From positions 1-38,707 of the forward strand of contig JAGUWA010000109.1 of the NCBI GenBank assembly GCA_020062605.1: DNA of 38,707 bases. The letters are read 5' to 3'. Shown one piece after another: positions 33,138 to 38,707 of the stretch. The position numbers were made by a program, and so were the translations under genes. The notes under the pieces are model-generated. The model made no database searches. It was given only the letters and a program-made list of their open reading frames with translations, and had not been told where the DNA came from. Position 1 is the stretch's first letter. Each line of letters begins with the position of its first letter. This DNA comes from Parvibaculum sp. (lineage in GTDB: Bacteria; Pseudomonadota; Alphaproteobacteria; Parvibaculales; Parvibaculaceae).

Positions 33138-34703
33138 TCAGCAGGCGCCGCGACGAAGCAGCACGGCGGGGAAGGTCTTGAACATGATGGCGATGTCCTG
33201 CCACAGCGACCAGTTCTTTACATACCAGGCGTCGAGTTCGACGCGGCGTACGTAGGTCGTTTCATTGCGGCCGCTTACCTGCCAGAGGCCGGTGATGCCG
33301 GGCTTTGCCGAGAGGTAGTATTCCGCATCCTCGCCGTAGCGCAGCACTTCGGCGTAGGTCACGGGGCGCGGGCCGACAAGGCTCATCTCGCCGCGGATCA
33401 CGTTGAAGAGTTGCGGCAGTTCGTCGAGGCTCGTCTTGCGCAGGAATTCACCCACCGGCGTTACGCGCGGATCGCTGCGGAGCTTCTGATCTCGGGCCCA
33501 TTCGGCGGCGCGCAGCGGGTCGTTCTCCAGCACTTCTTTCAGGATCGCGTCGCTGTTCACATGCATTGTGCGGAACTTGCGGCAGTGGAACTCGCGGCCC
33601 TTTTCGCCGACGCGGCGATGACCATAGAAAGCCGGCCCGCCGTCGAGACGGATCAGCATCGAGACGATGCCGAAGAAGGGCAGCAGCACGAGCAGCGCCA
33701 CGGAGGCGACAACGAGGTCGAAGCTGCGCTTCAGCAGACGCGCCAGCGGCCGGTTCAGATTGTCGGCGAGCGTCAGCATCACGAGGTCGTGGCTGAAGAA
33801 GTTACCGGCCTCGAGCGCCAGCGCGCCGATCCCCTTCACCGGGGGCACGATCGAGAAGGCGATGCGGGCGCGATGCAGCGCACGCAGAATGTTGTCGAGG
33901 CTCGCCATTTCCTCGGGCGAGGGGGCGAGGACGACGAAACGGGCGCCATGCCGCTCGCAGGCGAGCTTCAGCGCGGCGGAGAGCTGGCCGCCCGCGCGAT
34001 AGAGAAGGCTCGACGGATCGGAGGCATTCCGCTCGGAGGTGAGTTCGGCCAGATCGAGCGTGCCGGCCACTTCGTAACCGAGATAGGGCTCGTCCTCGAG
34101 CACCTGGGCGGCCTCGGCCGCGTTTTCCCGAGAGCCGATGATGAGCACGGGCGCGGTCCAGCTGCCGTACCGCTTCAGGACATGTCTCATCCCGATACGG
34201 GCCATCGGCACGAAGAGGAGGGCCCAGATCCAGGCCTGGAGCAGCCAGAGGCGGGAGAAATAGTCCTTCACGATGTACTGAAGGAAGCCGTCGACCAGCG
34301 CGACGAGCGCGATCGCCTTCACGATCTCCTTCGCCTCCGCCCAGAAGGGAGTGCGCTTCGAATAGTGACCCTTGGCCGCCCACCAGAGGATCGGCAGCAT
34401 GGCAAGGAAGCCGATGCTGACGAGGCGGCTCGAGAGCTCGCCAGCCTCGATGGCGGCGAATTCCGTATTCAGGACCTGCACATTGATGCCGAGTGCGATG
34501 TATCCCGCGACGGCTTGCGCCAGCGCCAGCGCGCCCAGATCGCCCAGCAGAAGCATGAAGCGGTCGGCTAGCGGGGTGAGGCGCGTGCCCGTGCCCCGGC
34601 CTTCACGATGGGTGCTTTCGAAGCCGGCGATGCGGGGTCCGGTGACGGGGGTCACCCTCTCGAATGCCTGTATGTCCTTGTTCAGTGCAGTCACGATGCT
34701 CAC
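33138..34703 (-). CDS. Undecaprenyl-phosphate galactose-phosphotransferase-like initiating transferase (WbaP type)
   Basis: 521 residues from GTG 34703; the open frame to 34805 starts with TTG and is unlikely, and a GTG at 34694 is an alternative. Four or five N-terminal helices (about 45-180), then LIIGSRENAAEAAQVLEDEP, a Rossmann-like WbaP central domain. The transferase domain holds YGHRRVGEKGREFHCRKFRT with KFRTM, FLRKTSLDELPQLFNVIRGE, VGPRPVTYAEVLRYG and KPGITGLWQVSGRNETTY. The TGLWQVSGRNETTY form is typical of the WbaP group. It attaches a sugar-1-phosphate to undecaprenyl phosphate and so starts a second class of repeat unit alongside the WcaJ-like enzyme at 26363. Sugar specificity is inferred only by group. 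Confidence 0.92.
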   Translation of the reverse strand: MSIVTALNKDIQAFERVTPVTGPRIAGFESTHREGRGTGTRLTPLADRFMLLLGDLGALALAQAVAGYIALGINVQVLNTEFAAIEAGELSSRLVSIGFLAMLPILWWAAKGHYSKRTPFWAEAKEIVKAIALVALVDGFLQYIVKDYFSRLWLLQAWIWALLFVPMARIGMRHVLKRYGSWTAPVLIIGSRENAAEAAQVLEDEPYLGYEVAGTLDLAELTSERNASDPSSLLYRAGGQLSAALKLACERHGARFVVLAPSPEEMASLDNILRALHRARIAFSIVPPVKGIGALALEAGNFFSHDLVMLTLADNLNRPLARLLKRSFDLVVASVALLVLLPFFGIVSMLIRLDGGPAFYGHRRVGEKGREFHCRKFRTMHVNSDAILKEVLENDPLRAAEWARDQKLRSDPRVTPVGEFLRKTSLDELPQLFNVIRGEMSLVGPRPVTYAEVLRYGEDAEYYLSAKPGITGLWQVSGRNETTYVRRVELDAWYVKNWSLWQDIAIMFKTFPAVLLRRGAC

Positions 34704-34888
34704 GCCAACCTGTATCCGAATGCGACAGTCGGTTGGGGAGAGCGCAAGTAGCGCGCCAGTGCATTTCGTCTCGTTTTGAGCGTGCGGTGGCGGCCAATCC
34801 GCCAAATTTATGCCAATGCGTTAAGAGATGGACGGTATAGTTAATTTACCGCACTCGCGGCAGGCAAACGAACCGGGGCGATGGGGAA

Positions 34889-35503
34889 ATGGTCTACAAG
34901 ACGGAACAGGAAAATTTCTGGTCGGGCGAATTCGGAGCGGCCTATATCGAACGCAACAAGGGCGAGCGGCTGATCAACGCGAATATCGTCAAGTTCAGCC
35001 AGGTGTTGCGCTCGGCGCCCGGCGTCTCCTCCGTGGTCGAGCTCGGATGTAATATCGGTCTCAATCTTCAGGCGCTGAACAGGATCAACAAGGACTTCCA
35101 GCTCTGCGGGTACGAGATCAACGAGATCGCGGTGGGCAAGGCGCGCGAGCTCGGCATCGCCGACATCGTGCAGGGTTCGATCATCGAGCCGCTTTCATCC
35201 GGCAGGCAGTACGACCTTGCCTTCACGTCAGGCGTTCTCATTCACATCAACCCCGATGAACTCGGCAAGGTCTATCAGAACCTCTACGACCTCTCGAGCC
35301 GCTACATTCTGGTTGTCGAGTATTACAATCCGAAACCCGTGACTGTGAACTATCGCGGTCATGACAACAGGCTCTTCAAGCGCGATTTCGCAGGTGAGCT
35401 GATCGACAAGTTCGGCCTGAAGTTGAGGGACTACGGATTCCTCTATCACCGCGACAATTACTTCCCGCAGGACGATCTGACCTGGTTTCTGCTCGAGAAA
35501 TAG
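34889..35503 (+). CDS. SAM methyltransferase of the pseudaminic-acid-associated methylase type
   Basis: 204 residues, ATG 34889 after GGGGAA. YKTEQENFWSGEFGAAYIER near residue 3, where the N-terminal QExFW...FGxxYIxRN pattern is characteristic of the pseudaminic acid biosynthesis-associated methylase family. VVELGCNIGLNLQALNRI near 49 is the SAM loop, and LAFTSGVLIHINPDEL near 110 follows. It may methylate a nonulosonic acid or the glycan bearing it. It is divergent from the WbaP-like gene and convergent with the GT2-NeuB operon, nine bases from it, so the functional link is by theme rather than co-transcription. Confidence 0.85.
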   Translation: MVYKTEQENFWSGEFGAAYIERNKGERLINANIVKFSQVLRSAPGVSSVVELGCNIGLNLQALNRINKDFQLCGYEINEIAVGKARELGIADIVQGSIIEPLSSGRQYDLAFTSGVLIHINPDELGKVYQNLYDLSSRYILVVEYYNPKPVTVNYRGHDNRLFKRDFAGELIDKFGLKLRDYGFLYHRDNYFPQDDLTWFLLEK

Positions 35504-35511
35504 AGCGGGGC

Positions 35512-36204
35512 TCAGGCTTCGCGTTTGCGGGCGGCTGTCGCGCAGAACAGGCTTTTCACGTCCTGAACGATAATCTGTCCGAGTGCGGCGAAAATCCGCA
35601 TATTTGCGCGCAGGCGCCGGTCGAAGCGGGGAGCATCCTGTCTGCGGGTGCCGCTGACGCCGAGCTGCCGGAATGTCGCGCCGCGCCGGATCGAGTTGAT
35701 CGCGAGTTCCGTGCCGATGGAGTTCGTATGATCGAAGCCATGATTCTCCACGGCGAGCTTCAGATCATATCCCTTCATTCCGCAGAGAATGTCGCGTACG
35801 CCGAACCTTAGCCTGATGTAGAGTCCCATGACGATCTCCGCAAAGCGCTGCTTGCGGGGGCGGACGCCGAGCACCAGCGGCACACGGTCTTCCGTGAGCA
35901 GGGATTTGAAGCCGGCAATCAACGACGGGTCGTGCTCGCCATCCGCATCCATCGTGATGGCGAAGTCGAAACCCAGTTCGAGCGCTTTCTCGAAGGCACG
36001 GTTCAGCGAACCATCATACCCGAGGTTGGCTTCATTACGGACGACAATGGCGCCTGCCTCTGCGGCCCTCTTCCCGGTTTCGTCGGGCGAGGCATCGTCG
36101 ACCACGATGACGTCGGCATGGTTACGCGCCGCCCTGACGACGGGCCCTATCGTGGCTCCTTCCCGGAAAGCCGGAATCAGGATTGCTGTGCGAGGTCTGT
36201 CCAC
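35512..36204 (-). CDS. Family 2 glycosyltransferase (short, DPM/ArnC-like)
   Basis: 230 residues from GTG 36204, preceded by AAAGGAAC; the ORF can be read further upstream but that lies within neuB. RTAILIPAFREGATIGPVVR, DVIVVDDASPDETGKRAAEA and VRNEANLGYDGSLNRAFEKA mark the core, with ITMDADGEHDPSLIAGF for the DxD motif. CGMKGYDLKLAVE near 155 is the segment found in dolichol-phosphate-mannose synthase-like GT2 proteins. It could transfer to a lipid phosphate or to a glycan. It overlaps the neuB stop by 28 bp, so the two are translationally linked. Confidence 0.9.
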   Translation of the reverse strand: MDRPRTAILIPAFREGATIGPVVRAARNHADVIVVDDASPDETGKRAAEAGAIVVRNEANLGYDGSLNRAFEKALELGFDFAITMDADGEHDPSLIAGFKSLLTEDRVPLVLGVRPRKQRFAEIVMGLYIRLRFGVRDILCGMKGYDLKLAVENHGFDHTNSIGTELAINSIRRGATFRQLGVSGTRRQDAPRFDRRLRANMRIFAALGQIIVQDVKSLFCATAARKREA

Positions 36205-37262
36205 AGCAGTTCCTTTCCCGCTTCCTTGCTGGCTGCAAGACGCTTCCCTATCACCTGCGAAAGTGCATCGGGCGAGACGGCGCCGTCGGGACAAGGCCGC
36301 AAGGCTTCGAGATGGTCTTCCGCAAGAACCGTTCCTGCTTCAAGCGCGGTTTTGAGTCTCAGCGCGCGGCGCTGGATCACCACCGTTTCCATCTCGTTCC
36401 TTTCGATCCGCTTCACGCCGTCGCCGAGAGCGGCCTCGAGCTCGCGCGTCGCATCGACCATGGCGCGCCATGTCTGCGGGTTGAGCGCGAAGGAGTGGTC
36501 CGGGCCTTCGCGCGAATTGTCATCGGTAAAATGTTTTTCGACCACCCGGGCGCCGAGCGACACGGCGCCGAGAACCGCGGCATGGCCGGGTGTGTGGTCC
36601 GAGAAACCAAGCACCATTCCCGGCCAGCGGGTGGCGAATGTCTGCAGGACGCGGAGATTGACATATTTGAAATTCTCGGCGCTGCCGGTGTAGTTGGTGT
36701 TGCACTGCATGAGGCAGAGCTGACGATTGTCCCGCAGGGTCAGTTCCACCGCCGCCTCGACCTCGGCCATCGTCGCTGCTCCTGTCGCCAGAAGAACGGG
36801 CTTGCCCGTTCGTGCGATGTGTTCGATCTCGCCGTGATAGGTGATGTCGCCCGAGCCGATCTTGAAGGCGGGAACGATGTCGCGAAACATGTCGACCGCC
36901 TCGATGTCGTAAGGCGTCGTCATGAAGTGGATGTCTGCCTTGCGGCAGGTTTCGAGCAGTTCCGGCGTCCAGTCGCGGCGCGTGTGATACTGGTCGTAGA
37001 CTTCGACCACGGATTTCTTCCATTTCGCCTGATGCGAAACCTGGCCTTTTGGTCCCTCGAAACCGACCTTGCTGACGATCCTGTCCGCGAGGAAGTGCTG
37101 GAATTTGGCGCAGTCGGCTCCCGCCTCCTTCGACTTCCAGATCAGTTCCTTTGCGCGCCCCAGATCGCCGTCATGGTTGGCGGCGATGTCCGCGATGAAA
37201 TAGGCCGGCGCATCGAGAGATATCTCATGCGTTCCGATGCGAAGCGATGTGTCGTACTTCAT
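36177..37262 (-). CDS. neuB: N-acetylneuraminate synthase family protein (NeuB/PseI/SpsE-like)
   Basis: 361 residues from ATG 37262. FIADIAANHDGDLGRAKELI near 38 and SKEAGADCAKFQHFLADRIV near 60 are NeuB barrel motifs. FMTTPYDIEAVDMF near 128, KIGSGDITYHGEIEHIARTG near 150, LATGAATMAEVEAAV near 175, LMQCNTNYTGSAENFKYVNL, LGFSDHTPGHAAVLGAVSLG, and VVEKHFTDDNSREGPDHSFA follow. The C-terminus has a partial SAF-type domain (ALEAGTVLAEDHLEALRP). The family condenses phosphoenolpyruvate with a six-carbon sugar to make a nine-carbon ulosonic acid (sialic, legionaminic or pseudaminic type). Specific product not readable. It overlaps the RmlD-like gene upstream by 38 bp. Confidence 0.93.
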   Translation of the reverse strand: MKYDTSLRIGTHEISLDAPAYFIADIAANHDGDLGRAKELIWKSKEAGADCAKFQHFLADRIVSKVGFEGPKGQVSHQAKWKKSVVEVYDQYHTRRDWTPELLETCRKADIHFMTTPYDIEAVDMFRDIVPAFKIGSGDITYHGEIEHIARTGKPVLLATGAATMAEVEAAVELTLRDNRQLCLMQCNTNYTGSAENFKYVNLRVLQTFATRWPGMVLGFSDHTPGHAAVLGAVSLGARVVEKHFTDDNSREGPDHSFALNPQTWRAMVDATRELEAALGDGVKRIERNEMETVVIQRRALRLKTALEAGTVLAEDHLEALRPCPDGAVSPDALSQVIGKRLAASKEAGKELLWTDLAQQS

Positions 37263-38127
37263 GGGACGATTTCTCTTTGTATTGCTGCAGAAGGGAAGCA
37301 ACCACTTCTGCAAGATTCGGCAGCGGGTACCCGAGAACGGCTTCGGCCCTGCGGACGTCGAGCCCGAGACAATGAGCGCGAGGTGTCGAAAGCATGCGGA
37401 CGGAGCCTGTTTTCGCGGCGGTCAGGCTCAGGCCGCGCTGACGTGCAATCTCGCGCACGAATTGTTCCTTTGTATACACTTCGTGTGCGGCGAGGTTGTA
37501 GAGGCCCGATGCGCCGGCCTCCACCATGTCGAAGGCGGCGCGGACGAAAGCCGTCACATCGATCGACGAAGACCATGCATCGCTGAAAAGCGTGACTGGC
37601 CTGTCGTTTTCGACCGTATCGATGGCCCATTCGGCGAAAGTCGGCTGCTCCCAGCCTCGAGCGCCAACGATGCTTGTGCGAAGGACGAGAGCGTTTGCCG
37701 CGGTGAGCGCGAGCGCTTCGCCGGCAAACTTGCTGCGCGCATATTCGTTGACGAGAGATACGGGCGCCATCTCGTCATGCGCTAAGGTGCATCCTTCCGT
37801 GAAATACTGGTCCGTCGAAATATGCAGGAGTCTTCCACCCGTCGCCTTGGACCACGCGGCAAGAAAGGCGAGAGGGCGCGCATTGACGCGCCAGGCGAGA
37901 GCGGGGTCGCGCTCGCAGAGATCGATGTCCACGAGCGCCGCGCAGTTGACCACGAGATCGGGCCGTTCGGCGTCGAGGAGGGCGCAAAGGGCCGCGTCAT
38001 CCGCAATATCCACCTGGATCGGGGCACCGCGTCTCGCTGCCTCGCGCAGTTCGGCGCCCCGGCGCCGCGCTTCCTGTGCGACCGCCTGGCCCAGCAACCC
38101 CGTGCTGCCCAGCAGGAGCGTTTTCAT
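37225..38127 (-). CDS. RmlD-like SDR sugar-nucleotide reductase
   Basis: 300 residues, ATG 38127. TLLLGSTGLLGQAVAQEARR is the nucleotide loop. PDLVVNCAALVDIDLCERDP near 55 and LLHISTDQYFTEG near 98 are RmlD motifs, with the Tyr and Lys of EYARSKFAGEALAL near 128. AWSSSIDVTAFVRAAFDMV near 185 belongs to the substrate part. RmlD reduces dTDP-4-keto-rhamnose, but the other Rml enzymes are absent from this window. Here it may instead reduce a keto-sugar intermediate of a nonulosonate or amino-sugar route. It sits between the cytidylyltransferase and neuB genes, overlapping the latter by 38 bp. Confidence 0.85.
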   Translation of the reverse strand: MKTLLLGSTGLLGQAVAQEARRRGAELREAARRGAPIQVDIADDAALCALLDAERPDLVVNCAALVDIDLCERDPALAWRVNARPLAFLAAWSKATGGRLLHISTDQYFTEGCTLAHDEMAPVSLVNEYARSKFAGEALALTAANALVLRTSIVGARGWEQPTFAEWAIDTVENDRPVTLFSDAWSSSIDVTAFVRAAFDMVEAGASGLYNLAAHEVYTKEQFVREIARQRGLSLTAAKTGSVRMLSTPRAHCLGLDVRRAEAVLGYPLPNLAEVVASLLQQYKEKSSHEVRHIASHRNA

Positions 38128-38146
38128 CCAGGTCCGTCCTGTTTGG

Positions 38147-38707
38147 TCAGCGCTGCCGCCGCATGGCGTTCAGCGCCGAAATGCCTTCATTCTCTTCGCA
38201 TACACGCAAGGTTTCTTCCCATGACGGTATGCCCGCTCCGAGCAGCGGGAAGAGCGCTCGGCAGAATTCGAGATCTTCGGGGTAGTCGAGCGTCCAGCGC
38301 AGCTTGCCCAGTTCCTCGCTCGGCCCTTCAAGCGAGATACGCCTGATTTCCGGTGCCCGGCGCAGCCAGGGCGTCACATGCTCGCGATCATACGGATCGC
38401 TTGCTTCCTTCCAGTCGCGCTCCATGGCGCTCCACGTGAAGGCCTCGCAGTCGAGCCCATGCGGGTAGCGGTGAACGAAGTTGTTGGCCGCGTAGTCTGC
38501 CGTGGGGTCGGCGAGGAGCGCGGCGAGAACTTCGCCGCAAAGGCCCGGGTCGATCAGCGGGCAGTCGCTCGTCACGCGCATGATGACATCCGCGCCGAGA
38601 TCGCGTGCGGCCGTGTAATAGCGGTCCAGCACGTCATATTCCGAGCCGCGCGCCACGGTGGCGCCACAGGCTTCCGCTTCGGCGGCGACCGGCTCCTGCT
38701 CGGGCCC
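38147..38707 (-). CDS. SpsF-like cytidylyltransferase, N-terminus outside the window
   Basis: The frame is open through the window edge, so 186 C-terminal residues are visible and the start lies beyond 38707. TVARGSEYDVLDRYYTAARD matches the RGSxxDVLDRYY motif of SpsF/NeuA-type CTP:sugar transferases. IMRVTSDCPLIDPGL follows with the Asp of the metal site. WTLDYPEDLEFCRALFPLLG near the end is also characteristic of the SpsF group. The N-terminal nucleotide-binding signature is not seen. It would activate the ulosonic acid made by the NeuB-family enzyme or a related sugar. Its stop is 19 bp before the RmlD-like start, in the same direction. Confidence 0.88.
   Translation of the reverse strand, partial: GPEQEPVAAEAEACGATVARGSEYDVLDRYYTAARDLGADVIMRVTSDCPLIDPGLCGEVLAALLADPTADYAANNFVHRYPHGLDCEAFTWSAMERDWKEASDPYDREHVTPWLRRAPEIRRISLEGPSEELGKLRWTLDYPEDLEFCRALFPLLGAGIPSWEETLRVCEENEGISALNAMRRQR

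Noticed and set aside
1..38707. CRISPR arrays, tRNA/rRNA genes, riboswitches, phage genes, restriction or toxin-antitoxin systems
   Set aside because: Looked for on both strands; no repeat-spacer pattern, RNA gene, or diagnostic protein motif was found.

Overview
The window is a surface-polysaccharide locus from a GC-rich proteobacterium, most likely an alphaproteobacterium (Hyphomicrobiales or Parvibaculales type). That placement is an inference from codon use, protein style and small neighbour families such as a PGPGW-like protein and a PF10118 metal-dependent hydrolase; no rRNA or tRNA is present to confirm it. Nearly every gene makes, activates, links, flips, polymerises or decorates sugars.

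Layout. 1-3346 (minus strand): Wzx-like flippase (cut by the window edge), family 2 glycosyltransferase and polysaccharide pyruvyl transferase, joined by ATGA overlaps. 3350-5541: a short palindrome resembling IS ends, then an AT3/SGNH O-acyltransferase split into two frames by a 15-C tract. 5542-5928: gene debris (sulfotransferase head, piece of a second acyltransferase). 5929-11679: three glycosyltransferases around an O-antigen polymerase/ligase, then a further family 2 glycosyltransferase. 11748-14483: a damaged, more AT-rich island with a truncated glycosyltransferase, a GT-C-like membrane protein, an insertion-sequence remnant and a decayed kpsF.

14717-21406 (plus strand) is the most unusual part: a tight operon of an LPG-synthase-type membrane protein, a HAD-UbiA fusion, a DprE1-like FAD oxidase, a DprE2-like SDR, a methyltransferase and a glycosyltransferase. 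The middle three match the steps of the polyprenyl-phosphoryl-D-arabinose pathway known from mycobacteria (PRPP to prenyl-P-ribose-5-P to prenyl-P-ribose to prenyl-P-arabinose). The locus therefore probably builds a D-arabinofuranose-containing glycan.

21412-30511 supplies nucleotide sugars and the initiating enzyme: UDP-glucose dehydrogenase, UDP-glucuronate 4-epimerase, two tandem GDP-mannose dehydratase-like proteins (the second lacks the catalytic Lys), a WcaJ-like initiating phosphotransferase, GalU and ManC. 30699-33128 holds a bactofilin, an MBL-fold hydrolase, a truncated PF10118 protein and a small PGPGW-like protein. 33138-38707 holds a second initiating transferase (WbaP-like), then a nonulosonate-type decoration block: methyltransferase, GT2, NeuB-family synthase, RmlD-like reductase and an SpsF-like cytidylyltransferase cut by the window edge.

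In the inferred working model, two initiating transferases load sugar-P on undecaprenyl phosphate, glycosyltransferases extend it, Wzx flips it and the Wzy/WaaL-like protein polymerises or ligates it. The acyltransferase, pyruvyl transferase, methyltransferases, arabinose donor and nonulosonate modules vary the product.
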